Notes: generated from the letters alone by a model not told the origin. A stretch of 64,000 nt of DNA from Streptomyces sp. NRRL F-5126 (GCF_000721265.1 NZ_JOFZ01000010.1:248001-312000), one strand, 5' to 3'. Numbered from the stretch's first letter, positions 9,478-20,000 are shown. A program made the numbers and translations.

Positions 9478-10068
9478 TCAGACGCTCTTGCCGCTGCTCT
9501 GTTCGCTGCGGACGAACACCTTGTTGCGCCAGACCCACGAAACCCTGTCCTGGACGTCGGGGCAGCACCTCGGCACGTTCTGGTCCGAGTAGCCGAGCAG
9601 GGTCGCGAGCACCGCGCCGTTCTTTATCGTGAACTGCTTGCCGACGGTCTCGCCCGCGTCCGCGCTCAGGAGCGTCGCCACCACGCGCGGGGCGCCCGCC
9701 CGGGTCCGGGTCAGGACGTAGATCGCGCTCGGTGGAGTCCCGGACGCCGAGTCGCACCGTACGGCGGCCACGGTCTCGCGCACGCCGTCGCCGTCGAGGT
9801 CGCCGCTCGCCTTGGCCGTGACCACCGTGCCCACGGGGCCGCAGTCCAGCGGGAAGCGGACGGCCGACGGGTCGGGGGGCGGCAGCCTGCGCGCGTGCGA
9901 GGGCGCAGCCCGGCTGATCGGCGGCCCCTGGCCCTGTGAGCCCGATGCGTCACCCGGCTGGACAAGACCCGCGAGTGCGAGCACACCGGCCATCGCGGTC
10001 GCCGTGGCGAGCCAGTGCAGGGGGGTGGGCCTGGTGTGCGCGAGATCCGGGAGCTCGGCGGGGTGCAC
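9478..10068 (-). CDS. Membrane-anchored or secreted hypothetical protein with FG-GAP-like motif
   Basis: A protein of 196 aa, not recognised by name. A hydrophobic segment at about residues 17-35 (WLATATAMAGVLALAGLV) should be a signal anchor. After a Pro/Ser-rich linker the extracellular part contains GDLDGDGVRETV, a calcium-binding DxDxDG pattern as in FG-GAP/VCBS repeats. A Cys pair (RCCPDV) occurs near the end. GTG 10068 is chosen because AGGAGA lies 8 nt upstream. It is convergent with the ferredoxin gene. Function unknown. Confidence 0.7.
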   Translation of the reverse strand: MHPAELPDLAHTRPTPLHWLATATAMAGVLALAGLVQPGDASGSQGQGPPISRAAPSHARRLPPPDPSAVRFPLDCGPVGTVVTAKASGDLDGDGVRETVAAVRCDSASGTPPSAIYVLTRTRAGAPRVVATLLSADAGETVGKQFTIKNGAVLATLLGYSDQNVPRCCPDVQDRVSWVWRNKVFVRSEQSSGKSV

Positions 10069-10230
10069 GCCTAGTGTCTCCTGTTGCGGGGGGGTGCTGG
10101 AGAAGCCGACTGCGGGCGGGAGACAGCATCGTGCCACACGTCACACGGCGGCGGAACAGCGGGGTCGGGCCCCGGGGAGAACGGTGGGCGGCCGGCCGCG
10201 GTACGCGGCGGCGGCAGGCCGCCCCGAGGG

Positions 10231-11124
10231 TCAGCGCGAGCCGCTGCCCGGCCCCTCGTAGTCCTCGCCGTACGCGCCCTTCGCGGGGCGGCGGCGGCGC
10301 AGCGGCGGCTCCACGCCGTCGGCGAGGCGGCGTGCGGTGACGAGGAAGCCGGTGTGGCCGATCATGCGGTGGTCGGGCCGCACGGCCAGGCCCTCGACGT
10401 GCCAGTTGCGGATCATGGACTCCCAGGCGGCCGGCTCGTTGAACGTGCCGGACTCCCGGATGGTCTCCACGGTGCGGGCGAGCTGCGTGGTGGTGGCGAC
10501 GTACGCGATGAGGATGCCGCCGGGCACCAGGGCCTTGGAGACGGCGTCGACGCACTCCCAGGGGGCGAGCATGTCGAGGATGACGCGGTCGACGTCGGTG
10601 TCGGACAGGTTGTCCTGGAGGTCGCCGACCGTCAGCTGCCACGCGGGGTGCGGGCCGCCGAAGTAGCGCTCGACATTGCCGCGCGCGATGTCCGCGAAGT
10701 CCTGCCTGCGCTCGTAGGAGTGCAGCATGCCCTCGTCGCCGATGACCCGCAGCAGGAAGCTGGAGAGGGAGCCCGACCCCACGCCCGCCTCGACGACGCG
10801 CGCGCCGGGGAAGATGTCGCCGAAGGCGAGGATCTGGCCCGCGTCCTTCGGGTAGACCACGGCGGCGCCGCGGGGCATGGACAGGACGTAGTCGGGGAGC
10901 AGGGGGCGCAGCGCGAGGTAGGCGACGTTTCCCGTGGTACGGACAACACTGCCCTCGGGAGCACCGATCAGCTCGTCGTGCGGGAAGGAACCCTTGTGGG
11001 TGTGGAAGTTCTTCCCGGCTTCGAGCGTGAACGTGTAGTGGCGTCCCTTGGGGTCGGTGAGCTGGACCTGGTCCCCGACCTTGAAGGGCCCGCGTCGGCG
11101 GGCGGCACCGGTCGGTTCGGACAT
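10231..11124 (-). CDS. trmI: tRNA (adenine-N1)-methyltransferase TrmI
   Basis: A SAM-dependent enzyme (297 aa) that makes m1A58 in the T-loop of tRNAs. The N-terminal small domain (about 10-75) is followed by a Rossmann domain with the SAM motif VVEAGVGSGSLS, the acidic GDLQDN, and DMLAPWE, the family's catalytic-site region. The Arg-rich C-terminus could contact tRNA. The length matches actinobacterial TrmI, which works as a homotetramer. It is followed by the membrane-linked hypothetical gene and preceded on the same strand by the M50 protease gene, 56 bp away. Confidence 0.93.
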   Translation of the reverse strand: MSEPTGAARRRGPFKVGDQVQLTDPKGRHYTFTLEAGKNFHTHKGSFPHDELIGAPEGSVVRTTGNVAYLALRPLLPDYVLSMPRGAAVVYPKDAGQILAFGDIFPGARVVEAGVGSGSLSSFLLRVIGDEGMLHSYERRQDFADIARGNVERYFGGPHPAWQLTVGDLQDNLSDTDVDRVILDMLAPWECVDAVSKALVPGGILIAYVATTTQLARTVETIRESGTFNEPAAWESMIRNWHVEGLAVRPDHRMIGHTGFLVTARRLADGVEPPLRRRRPAKGAYGEDYEGPGSGSR

Positions 11125-11180
11125 GTGCTCAGCCTATCGGGTTCCGGCGGGGCCCCTGCCCGCCCGGCGGGGGTCCGGGG

Positions 11181-12425
11181 TCACTGGGGCCTGCCCATGG
11201 CGGCGACGAAGGCGCGCTCGACGTCGGCCGTGGACAGCACGCCGTAGATCGAGCCGGTCTCCTCGACGACGAGGTACTCGGTGGCCGGGGTGGCCTTGAG
11301 GCGGTCGAGCAGCACCTCACCCGCGAGCTCGGCGGGCACGGTCATGCCGTCGGAGAGGTCCTGGGTGAGGGTGCTGACGGCGACCCAGGGGCGCCGGTGC
11401 TGGGGCACGCCGACGATCGACGCCTCGCGGACGATGCCCGTGGGCGCGCCCTGGCCGTCCACGACGACGAGGGCGCGCGCGCCCGCCTCGTTGGCCCTGC
11501 GCAGCGCCTCGGAGAGCGGGGTGTGGGACTCGACGGGCACGGCGCGCCTGGTCAGCGTGCGGGCCTTGAGGCGCGGCAGGTGCTCGCGCAGCCGCGCCAT
11601 GCGCAGGCTGTTGCCGGCGCCGGTCCAGATGATGGCGGCCAGCACCGCCGCGATGAGGGCGTCGGTCACGGTCTCGACGCCGCTCAGCCCGCCGCCGTTC
11701 AGCCCGCCGCGGCCGAGCAGGGGCAGGCCGATCAGCACGACGAGGACGACCACGGCCAGCAGCCTGCCGACCCACACGGCCGCGATGGTGCCGCTCATGG
11801 GCTTGCCGGTGATCTTCCACACGACGGCGCGCAGCATGCGGCCCCCGTCGAGCGGCAGCCCCGGCAGGAAGTTGAAGACCGCGACGAGCAGGTTCGAGAC
11901 CATCAGGCCCGCGAGCAGTACGCCGGGCACGGAGCCCGCGTCGACCGTGTACATCGCACCGTAGAAGATCGCGGACAGCACCAGAGAGAGCAGCGGTCCG
12001 ACGAAGGCGAGGACGAACTCGCGCCCCGGTGTCTCCGACTCCTTCTCGATCTCGGAGACGCCGCCGAAGAACTGGAGCTGGATGCGGCGCACCGGGAGCT
12101 TGAAGCGGAGGGCCGCGACGGTGTGGGCCAGCTCGTGCACCAGCACGGAGGCGTAGAAGGCGACCGCGAAGAACAGGGCGACCAGGTAGCGTGCGCCCCC
12201 GATGCCCGGCAGCACGCGGTCGAGCTGGCCGCCGAAGATCCAGGTGATCAGCGCGGCGACCACGAACCAGCTGGGGCCGACGTAGACGGGCACGCCGAAG
12301 GGGCGGCCCATCAGGATGCCGCCGCCGGGGCCCTGGGGCCGCGTGGGCTTCACGCCGGGGCCGGGGCGGCCGCCGGCGCCCTGCTCCCCGGTCCTGCCGC
12401 GCTCGCCCGGCTCGTCGTCTTTCAC
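11181..12425 (-). CDS. Site-2-type zinc metalloprotease (M50) with C-terminal CBS domains
   Basis: An intramembrane protease of 414 aa. The zinc motif is HELAH (H97, E98, H101) and the third ligand motif NFLPGLPLDGGR contains D193. About six membrane segments span residues 50-280. Two CBS domains follow (about 290-405), which in this subfamily may sense nucleotides. It belongs to the group without a PDZ domain, like mycobacterial Rip3-type proteins. A soluble Gly/Pro-rich N-terminus of about 38 residues precedes the first helix. Substrates, likely anti-sigma factors or small membrane proteins, are unknown. Confidence 0.92.
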   Translation of the reverse strand: MKDDEPGERGRTGEQGAGGRPGPGVKPTRPQGPGGGILMGRPFGVPVYVGPSWFVVAALITWIFGGQLDRVLPGIGGARYLVALFFAVAFYASVLVHELAHTVAALRFKLPVRRIQLQFFGGVSEIEKESETPGREFVLAFVGPLLSLVLSAIFYGAMYTVDAGSVPGVLLAGLMVSNLLVAVFNFLPGLPLDGGRMLRAVVWKITGKPMSGTIAAVWVGRLLAVVVLVVLIGLPLLGRGGLNGGGLSGVETVTDALIAAVLAAIIWTGAGNSLRMARLREHLPRLKARTLTRRAVPVESHTPLSEALRRANEAGARALVVVDGQGAPTGIVREASIVGVPQHRRPWVAVSTLTQDLSDGMTVPAELAGEVLLDRLKATPATEYLVVEETGSIYGVLSTADVERAFVAAMGRPQ

Positions 12426-12534
12426 GGGTTCCTTCCGTCGTCGGCCGTCCCGCCTGCTTGATCATGCAGTGCGAGTGGCCCTGTAGTCGATGGTATGCGG
12501 ATCGCTGTCGGTGGCGGGTCGTAGGGTCAGCGCC

Positions 12535-13386
12535 ATGAGTACGAGCGTGCCCCCCACCTCCCTGTCGCCTTCGCGGGCCAACGACTTCATGCAGTGCCCC
12601 CTGCTCTACCGCTTCCGGGTGATCGACAAACTGCCGGAGAAGCCGAGCGAGGCGGCCACCCGCGGCACGCTCGTCCACGCCGTGCTCGAGCGCCTCTTCG
12701 ACGATCCCGCGACGGAGCGCACCGCGACGCGCGCGAAGGCGATGGTGCCGCACCAGTGGGACAGGCTGCTCGGGTCGCGCCCGGAGCTGGCCGGGCTGTT
12801 CGCGGACGACGAGGGGGGCGAGCGGCTGGCGCGCTGGCTGGGCGAGGCCGAGTCGCTGGTCGAGCGGTGGTTCGGTCTTGAGGACCCGACGCGCCTCGAA
12901 CCGGCGGAGCGTGAGCTGTTCGTGGAGACGGAGCTGGACTCGGGTCTGCGGCTGCGCGGGGTGATCGACCGGGTGGACGTGGCGCCGTCGGGCGAGGTGC
13001 GCATCGTCGACTACAAGACGGGCAAGGCGCCCCGTCCCGAGTACGCGCAGAGCGCGCACTTCCAGATGGCCTTCTACGCGCTCGTGGTGTGGCGGCTCAA
13101 GGGCGTGGTGCCGCGGCGCCTGCAGCTGGTCTACCTCGGCAGCGGTGACGTCATCACGTACGACCCGGTACTCGCGGACGTCCAGCGGGTCGAGCGGAAG
13201 CTGCACGCGCTGTGGGACGCGATCCGGCAGGCGACGGAGACAGGCGTGTTCCCGCCGCGTCCGACGAAGCTGTGCGGATGGTGCGACCACCAGGCGTTCT
13301 GCCCCGAATTCGGGGGCACTCCCCCGGTGTATCCGCCGGCGGCGCCGCGGGAGGACGGGCAGGGCAGAATGAACGTGGTCCATTGA
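12535..13386 (+). CDS. RecB-like PD-(D/E)XK nuclease with Fe-S cluster cysteines
   Basis: A single-domain exonuclease of 283 aa in the RecB/AddB/Cas4 family. The motif GTLVHAVLE (H48) is followed by GVIDRVD and IVDYKTGK, which supply the metal-binding Asp and catalytic Lys. Cys21 (MQCPLLY) plus the C-terminal CGWCDHQAFC give the four cysteines of the 4Fe-4S staple seen in AddB and Cas4. No helicase domain is present and there are no CRISPR genes nearby, so a general DNA-repair role is more likely. The ATG at 12535 lacks a strong ribosome binding site; a longer start at 12490 is possible. The response regulator follows 11 bp later. Confidence 0.9.
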   Translation: MSTSVPPTSLSPSRANDFMQCPLLYRFRVIDKLPEKPSEAATRGTLVHAVLERLFDDPATERTATRAKAMVPHQWDRLLGSRPELAGLFADDEGGERLARWLGEAESLVERWFGLEDPTRLEPAERELFVETELDSGLRLRGVIDRVDVAPSGEVRIVDYKTGKAPRPEYAQSAHFQMAFYALVVWRLKGVVPRRLQLVYLGSGDVITYDPVLADVQRVERKLHALWDAIRQATETGVFPPRPTKLCGWCDHQAFCPEFGGTPPVYPPAAPREDGQGRMNVVH

Positions 13387-13397
13387 GAGGGGTTCCC

Positions 13398-14078
13398 GTG
13401 GCTGTCGGCACCGTCCGAGTCCTGCTGGTCGACGACCAGCCGCTGTTGCGCACCGGTTTCCGGATGATCCTGGAGGCCGAGCAGGACGTCGCGGTGGTCG
13501 GGGAGGCCGGGGACGGCCTCCAGGCCATCGAGCAGGTACGTGCGCTGCAGCCCGATGTGGTGCTGATGGACATCCGCATGCCGCGGATGGACGGCGTGGA
13601 GGCCACCCGCCAGATCACCGGGCCCGGACGCGACGGCCCCGCCAAGGTGCTGGTGCTGACGACGTTCGACCTCGACGAGTACGTGGTGGAGGCGCTGCGC
13701 GCGGGGGCCAGCGGGTTCCTGCTGAAGGACGCCCCCGCGAACGAGCTGGTGCAGGCGATCCGCGTGGTGGCCGCGGGCGAGGCGATGCTGGCGCCCAGCA
13801 TCACGCGCCGCCTGCTGGACAAGTACGCCGACCACCTGCCGTCGGGCGAGGAGCCGGTGCCCGACACGCTGAACACGCTGACCGAGCGCGAGGTCGAGGT
13901 GCTGAAGCTGGTGGCGCGCGGCCTGTCGAACGCGGAGATCGCGGCGGACCTGTTCGTCAGCGAGACGACCGTCAAGACGCACGTGGGGCACGTGCTGACG
14001 AAGCTGAGCCTGCGCGACCGGGTCCAGGCGGCGGTGTACGCGTACGAGAGCGGTCTCGTGCGGCCCGGCGCCCAGTAG
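13398..14078 (+). CDS. NarL/LuxR-family response regulator (orphan)
   Basis: A two-component response regulator of 226 aa. The receiver domain has the acidic pair D12-D13, phospho-acceptor D58 in LMDIRMP, T88 and K110. The C-terminal LuxR-type helix-turn-helix (about 158-215) contains TEREVEVLKLVARGLSNAEIA. No histidine kinase gene is adjacent, so the partner is elsewhere or phosphorylation comes from another source. GTG 13398 follows GAGAGGGG. It lies 11 bp after the RecB-like nuclease and the two are probably one transcript. Confidence 0.92.
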   Translation: MAVGTVRVLLVDDQPLLRTGFRMILEAEQDVAVVGEAGDGLQAIEQVRALQPDVVLMDIRMPRMDGVEATRQITGPGRDGPAKVLVLTTFDLDEYVVEALRAGASGFLLKDAPANELVQAIRVVAAGEAMLAPSITRRLLDKYADHLPSGEEPVPDTLNTLTEREVEVLKLVARGLSNAEIAADLFVSETTVKTHVGHVLTKLSLRDRVQAAVYAYESGLVRPGAQ

Positions 14079-14113
14079 GAGCGCGCCCGCGACCGCGACC
14101 GCGGGAGCAAGCG

Positions 14114-14149
14114 GGAGCCCCGGACCGGCGGTGCGCGGTCCGGGGCTCC
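14114..14149. terminator. Bidirectional terminator between response regulator and SBP gene
   Basis: A perfect 14-bp stem (GGAGCCCCGGACCG with its complement, 8-nt loop) lies between the convergent stops at 14078 and 14174. Confidence 0.8.
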
Positions 14150-14173
14150 GGTGCGTTCAGGGCTGCCGGGCCG

Positions 14174-15775
14174 TCACTGGCCCGCGGTGCCCTTGCCGAG
14201 CTCCCACAGGTGGTACGCCTCCGAGGAGTCGACCGCCCACTCGACGCCGGTGATGTCGTCGCGGGCCGCCACGTACTCCTTGCCCTGCCAGAGCGGGAGG
14301 ATCGGCACGTCCTGGGCCACGATGTCCTGGATCTGGCCGAACGTGGTCGACGCGGCGCCGCGGTCGGTCTCGCGCCGCGACTGCGGGATCAGCTGGCCCC
14401 GGATCTTCGGGTTGTCGTAGGGCAGCCCGAGGAAGTTGCCCTTGTCGAGGAACGGCGCCACGAAGCTGTCCGGGTCCGGGAAGTCGGGGAACCAGCCCAT
14501 GCCGTACGCCGAGTACTTGCCGTTGATCTCCGCGTCCCTGAAGTCCTTCCACGGCGTGCCCTTGACGGTCACGTCGAAGAGCTTGCTGTCGTTGAGCTGG
14601 CTCTTGAGGACCTGGAACTCCTTGGCGGTGGCGGAGCCGTAGTGGTCCGTCGTGTAGTGCAGCGTCAGCTTGATCGGCGTGTGGATGCCGGCCTTCTGCA
14701 GCGTCTTGGCCGCCTTGGGGACCGAGGGCTGCGCGCCGTACTCGTTGAAGAAGGAGTTGGTGTGGCCCGTGATGCCGGACGGGATCAGCGAGTAGAGCGG
14801 CTCGGCGGTGGTCCCGTAGGCCTTGGCCACGAGCGCCTGACGGTCGATCACGTACGCCATGGCCTGGCGCACGGCCTTGTTCTTGACGACGGGAGCGTTG
14901 GTGTCGAAGCCGAGGTAGCGGATCTCGAGGCCGGGCATCTCGGTGAGGTTGATGTCCTTGCGCGGGTTGTCGGTCATCGACTTGATCTGCTCGGGCGACA
15001 TCGAACGGAGCATCACGTCGATCTTGCCCTTGTCGAGCGCCGTGCCCATGGCGTCGGCGTCGGGGAAGGCCCGCATCTCGACCTTGTCGTTGAGGACCTT
15101 CAAGTCGCCCTTGTACGTCGGGTTCTTGGTGAAGGTCGCCTTGACGAGCGTGCCGTTCTTGACGTCCGCCTTGAAGGTGTAGGGCCCCGACCCGTCGATC
15201 TTGAAGCCGTCGCGCAGCTTCTTCGCCGAGTACAGCTTCGGGTCCACGATGCCCGCTGCCGGCGTGGCGAGCTTGTAGGGGAACGTGGCGTCGGGCGTCT
15301 TGAGGTGGAAGTCGATCGTGGCGCCGCTCGTGTCGATCCGGTCGACGTTGGTGAACAGGGCGAACGCGCTGTTCTTGTCGTGGATGGCGACGATCCGCTG
15401 GATGGAGTACTTGACGTCGTCCGCGGTGAGGGGGTCGCCGTTGGAGAACTTCAGTCCGGAACGCAGCTTGCAGCTGTAGTCGTTCTCCCCGTGGAACGCG
15501 CACTGACTGGCCGCCTCCGGCACCGGCTCGCCGCCGCCGCGCGGAATGTGCATGAGCGTCTGCAGGGTCTGCCGAAGGACGTTCCAGCTGCCCGTGTCGT
15601 AGGCGAAGGCCGGGTCGAAGGGCGCCGGACCGGACTTCGTCGCGACGAATTGGTCGGTGGTGCCCACGACTATCGCCTGACCACCGTCGGAGCCGCTGCC
15701 CGAGCCGCCGCAGCCGGCCATGACGGGTGCCAACAGGCCAAGGGCTGCCGACAGCACCAGAGTCTTGCGGTTCAT
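14174..15775 (-). CDS. Peptide/opine ABC transporter substrate-binding lipoprotein (family 5)
   Basis: An extracytoplasmic solute-binding protein of 533 aa, DppA/OppA type. The signal peptide ends in a lipobox (VMAGC, lipidated Cys22), followed by a Gly/Ser linker. The family-5 signatures follow: a conserved N-terminal domain, KLRSGLKFSNGDPLTADDVKYS, and a C-terminal QSRRETD-type segment. It should capture oligopeptides at the membrane. No permease or ATPase genes adjoin it, so it either serves a transporter encoded elsewhere or acts as a peptide sensor. Its upstream region (15776-16160) is free of genes. Confidence 0.9.
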   Translation of the reverse strand: MNRKTLVLSAALGLLAPVMAGCGGSGSGSDGGQAIVVGTTDQFVATKSGPAPFDPAFAYDTGSWNVLRQTLQTLMHIPRGGGEPVPEAASQCAFHGENDYSCKLRSGLKFSNGDPLTADDVKYSIQRIVAIHDKNSAFALFTNVDRIDTSGATIDFHLKTPDATFPYKLATPAAGIVDPKLYSAKKLRDGFKIDGSGPYTFKADVKNGTLVKATFTKNPTYKGDLKVLNDKVEMRAFPDADAMGTALDKGKIDVMLRSMSPEQIKSMTDNPRKDINLTEMPGLEIRYLGFDTNAPVVKNKAVRQAMAYVIDRQALVAKAYGTTAEPLYSLIPSGITGHTNSFFNEYGAQPSVPKAAKTLQKAGIHTPIKLTLHYTTDHYGSATAKEFQVLKSQLNDSKLFDVTVKGTPWKDFRDAEINGKYSAYGMGWFPDFPDPDSFVAPFLDKGNFLGLPYDNPKIRGQLIPQSRRETDRGAASTTFGQIQDIVAQDVPILPLWQGKEYVAARDDITGVEWAVDSSEAYHLWELGKGTAGQ

Positions 15776-16160
15776 CGTGGACTAACTCCTCGTGGGGGAA
15801 CGCCTGGACGCATCGGCCCGGATGACGCGTGCGGCGCGGGTTGCCTCAGCACGTACTCGCCAGACATTAGTAGCCGTGCGACGGGCCCAGGAACTGACCT
15901 CCACGGGCGGGTTGTCACTCAGTTATCGCCCTTAACGGCCTGTGGACATAGGGGCGTCGGCATGTTTCGTACAGTGCTTCACCAACCGGGACACAAGGGC
16001 ACGCGCGGCAACCGCAGGAGGGCCGGCGAGCGCCCCTTCGGCGCCTTGCGACGTGACGAACGTCACTCACCGTCACCCTTGGTCCGAGACCTGACACGGA
16101 GTGTGCGCCTCGCGGACCGAGGCCGTTCACCGCACGGGCTCCGGCCGGGCCGCGGGGCCG
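15776..16160. other. Intergenic region upstream of the SBP gene
   Basis: 385 bp without a convincing gene. The first 60 bp should hold the SBP promoter and leader. A perfect palindrome, GTGACG-AA-CGTCAC, lies at 16053-16066. It is a candidate operator, or part of the 3' end of the HAD transcript. Nothing else is recognised. Confidence 0.5.
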
Positions 16161-16862
16161 TCAGCGGCCGGGCGCGGGCAGGGAGCGCAGGAAGGCGAGG
16201 TCGACGTCCTCCAGCGAGGCCACGATGTGCCGGCCCTCCGCCGGGGCGATGGGGGCGACCGACGGCACGGCGACGACGCGGCAGCCCGCCGCCTCCGCGG
16301 ACGCCACGCCCGTCGCGGTGTCCTCGACGACGGCGCACCGCCCGGGCTCGGCGCCGAGGCCGCGCGCGGCGACCAGGTAGGGGTCGGGGTGCGGCTTGGT
16401 GCGGGCCACCTCGTCGCCCGCGACCGTGAGCGCGAAGTTCTCCGCGCCCAGGGAGCGCAGCACCTGGTCGATGATGCGCCGGTGGGAGGCGGAGACCAGC
16501 GCGGTGGGCACCCGGTGCGCTCGAAGCTCGGCGAGCAGCCGGGCGGCGCCCGGCATCAGCGGCACGCCCTGGGCGATGCGGTTCTCGAACGTCTCGTTGA
16601 ACAGCAGCACGATCTCGTCGAGGGTCACGTCGGCCCCGGTGGCCTCGATCAGATAGCCGGCGCTGCGGGCCATCGGGCCGCCGACGACGATGTCCCGCCA
16701 GCCCTCGTCGAGTGAGTGCCCGAGGTTCTTGAAGACCTCGATCTCGGTGTCCCACCAGATCCCCTCGCTGTCCACCAGCGTGCCGTCCATGTCGAGCAGC
16801 ACGGCCTGCAGGGCGGAGCCTTCGGCCGTTCGGGGCAAGGACACGGGGATCGTACTGGTCAT
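16161..16862 (-). CDS. HAD-superfamily hydrolase (beta-phosphoglucomutase/phosphatase type)
   Basis: A HAD phosphatase of 233 aa. Motif I DMDGTLVDS supplies the nucleophile Asp and acid/base Asp. The cap domain covers about residues 35-95. Motif II is VSAS. Motif III Lys is in ARTKPHPDPY and motif IV is VVEDTATG. This set is typical of small-molecule sugar-phosphate phosphatases or mutases; the exact substrate is unknown. The ATG at 16862 is chosen because GGAGGTGTGCC precedes it. Its location after metH on the same strand, 153 bp away, is conserved in my memory of Streptomyces genomes. Confidence 0.9.
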   Translation of the reverse strand: MTSTIPVSLPRTAEGSALQAVLLDMDGTLVDSEGIWWDTEIEVFKNLGHSLDEGWRDIVVGGPMARSAGYLIEATGADVTLDEIVLLFNETFENRIAQGVPLMPGAARLLAELRAHRVPTALVSASHRRIIDQVLRSLGAENFALTVAGDEVARTKPHPDPYLVAARGLGAEPGRCAVVEDTATGVASAEAAGCRVVAVPSVAPIAPAEGRHIVASLEDVDLAFLRSLPAPGR

Positions 16863-17015
16863 CCGGCACACCTCCATGAGGGACGAGAAGGCCGGCCGCG
16901 TGCACCTCCGAGGGTTCCCCGGGAGCGCGGCGGCCGGCCTGCGCTGGACTGATCAGTGTACGTCCCGGCGGCGTACGGTGCTCGACGCGCGTGCGCCGCC
17001 GGGGTGATCGGGCCG

Positions 17016-20000
17016 TTACCGTGCGTTGAAGTACTTGGCCTCCGGGTGGTGGATGACGATCGCGTCGGTGGACTGCTCGGGGTGGAGCTGGAATCCCTCG
17101 GAGAGGTGCACACCGATCCGCTCGGGCTGGAGCAGCTCGGCGATCTTCGCCCGGTCCTCCAGGTCGGGGCATGCCCCGTAGCCCAGCGAGAAGCGGGCGC
17201 CGCGGTACTTGAGGGCGAACATGTCCTCCACGTCGGAGGGGTCCTCGCCCGAGAAGCCGAGTTCGGAGCGCACCCGCGCGTGCCAGTACTCGGCGAGCGC
17301 CTCCGCGAGCTGGACGGACAGGCCGTGCAGCTCCAGGTAGTCGCGGTAGGCGTTGGCCGCGAACAGTTCGGCGGTGCGCTCGCCGATCTTCGACCCGATG
17401 GTGACGACCTGGAGGCCCACCACGTCCGTCTCGCCCGACTCCTCCGGACGGAAGAAGTCCGCGAGGCACAGGTGGCGGCCGCGGCGCTGGCGCGGGAACG
17501 TGAAGCGGGTGCGCTCCGACCCGTCGTCGTTGAGCAGGATGAGGTCGTCGCCCTTGGAGACGCAGGGGAAGTAGCCGTGGACGACGGCGGCTTCCAGCAG
17601 GTTCTCCGTGTGCATGCGGTCGAGCCAGCCGCGCAGGTTCGGGCGGCCCTCGGTCTCGACGAGCTCCTGGTACGAGGGGCCGCCGCCGCTGCGGGACTCC
17701 TTGAGCCCCCACTGGCCCTTGAACAGTGCACCCTCGTCCAGCCAGGACGCGTACTCCTTGAGCTGGATCCCCTTGACGACGCGCGTGCCCCAGAACGGCG
17801 GCGTGGGCACCGGGTTGTCGACCGCCACGTCGGAGCGCGAGACCTTCTCCTCCGGCTGGTCTAGCACGGCCGCGGTAGCCGTGGACTTGACCCTGCGCTG
17901 CTTGAGTTCGGGCAGGACGGCGCCGGGCACGCCGCGCTTGACGGCGATGAGGGCGTCCATCAGCCGCAGTCCCTCGAAGGCGTCGCGCGCGTAGCGGACC
18001 TCGCCCTCGTAGATCTCGTGCAGGTCCTGCTCGACGTAGGCGCGCGTGAGGGCGGCGCCGCCGAGGATGACGGGGTAGTCGGCGGCCAGCCGGCGCTGGT
18101 TCAGCTCCTCCAGGTTCTCCTTCATGATCACCGTGGACTTGACGAGGAGCCCCGACATGCCGATGACGTCGGCCTTGTGCTCGGTCGCCGCCTCGAGGAT
18201 CGCGGAGACCGGCTGCTTGATGCCGAGGTTGACGACGTCGTAGCCGTTGTTGGACAGGATGATGTCCACGAGGTTCTTGCCGATGTCGTGGACGTCGCCG
18301 CGCACGGTCGCCAGGACGATCGTGCCCTTGCCGCCGCCGTCCTCGGACTTCTCCATGTGCGGTTCGAGGTACGCGACGGCGGTCTTCATCACCTCGGCCG
18401 ACTGGAGGACGAACGGCAGTTGCATCTGGCCGGAGCCGAACAGCTCACCGACGACCTTCATCCCGTTCAGGAGCGTCTCGTTGACGATGTCGAGGGCGGA
18501 GCGCTCCTGGAGCGCCTCTTCGAGGTCGGCTTCGAGGCCGTTCTTCTCGCCGTCGATGATGCGGTGTTCGAGGCGCTCGCCCAGCGGCAGGGCGAGCAGT
18601 TCCTCCGTCTTGCCCGCGCGCAGGGACTTGGCGGTGGCGCCCTCGAACAGCGCCATCAGCTTCTGCAGCGGGTCGTAGCCCTCGGCGCGCCGGTCGTGGA
18701 TCAGGTCGAGGGCGGTCTGCACCTGCTCCTCGTCGAGGCGCGCGATGGGCAGGATCTTCGCGGCGTGCACGATCGCGGAGTCGAGTCCGGCCTTGACGCA
18801 CTCGTCGAGGAAGACCGAGTTCAGCACGATGCGGGCGGCCGGGTTCAGGCCGAAGGAGATGTTGGAGAGGCCGAGCGTGGTCTGCACGTCGGGGTGGCGC
18901 CGCTTGAGCTCGCGGATCGCCTCGATGGTGGCGAGGCCGTCGCCGCGCGACTCCTCCTGGCCGGTGCAGATGGTGAAGGTGAGGCAGTCGATGAGGATGT
19001 CCGACTCGTTGATGCCCCAGTTGCCGGTCAGGTCGTCGATGAGCCGCTCCGCGATGGCCACCTTGTGCTCGGCGGTGCGGGCCTGGCCCTCCTCGTCGAT
19101 GGTGAGCGCGATGAGCGCGGCGCCGTGCTCCTTGGCGAGCGCGGTGACGCGGGCGAAGCGTGACTCGGGTCCCACTCCGTCCTCGTAGTTGACGGAGTTG
19201 ATGACGGCGCGCCCGCCGAGCTTCTCCAGGCCGGCGCGGAGCACGTCGATCTCGGTGGAGTCCAGCACGATCGGCAGGGTCGAGGCGGTGGCGAAGCGGC
19301 CGGCGAGCTCCGCCATGTCGGCGGCGCCGTCGCGGCCCACGTAGTCGACGCACAGGTCGAGCATGTGCGCGCCCTCGCGGATCTGGTCGCGCGCCACCTC
19401 CACGCAGTCGTCCCAGCGCCCTTCGAGCATGGCCTCGCGGAACTTCTTCGAGCCGTTGGCGTTGGTGCGCTCGCCGATCGCGAGGTACGCGGTGTCCTGC
19501 CTGAAGGGCACGGCCTGGTACAGGGAGGCGGCGCCGGGCTCGGGGCGCGGCTCGCGCTCGGTGCGCTCGCCGCCGCGTACCCGCTCGACGACCTGGCGCA
19601 GGTGCTCGGGGGTGGTGCCGCAGCAGCCGCCGACGAGGGAGAGGCCGTACTCGGCGACGAAGGTCTCCTGCGCGTCGGCCAGCTCGCCCGGCTGGAGCGG
19701 GTAGTGCGCGCCGTCCTTGCCGAGCACCGGCAGGCCCGCGTTCGGCATGCAGGACAGCGGGATGCGCGAGTGGCGTGCGAGGTAGCGCAGGTGCTCGCTC
19801 ATCTCGGCGGGCCCTGTGGCGCAGTTGAGCCCGATCATGTCGATGCCCAGCGGTTCGAGCGCGGTGAGTGCGGCGCCGATCTCGGAGCCGAGCAGCATGG
19901 TGCCGGTCGTCTCGACGGTGACGGAGCAGATGACGGGCAGGTCGGCGCCGGTGGCTTCGAGGGCGCGCCGGGCGCCGAGCACGGCTGCCTTGGTCTGGAG

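Noticed and set aside
16053..16066. Palindrome GTGACGAACGTCAC as a defined regulator site
   Set aside because: Symmetric, but far from the SBP start and without a candidate regulator; noted only in the intergenic entry.
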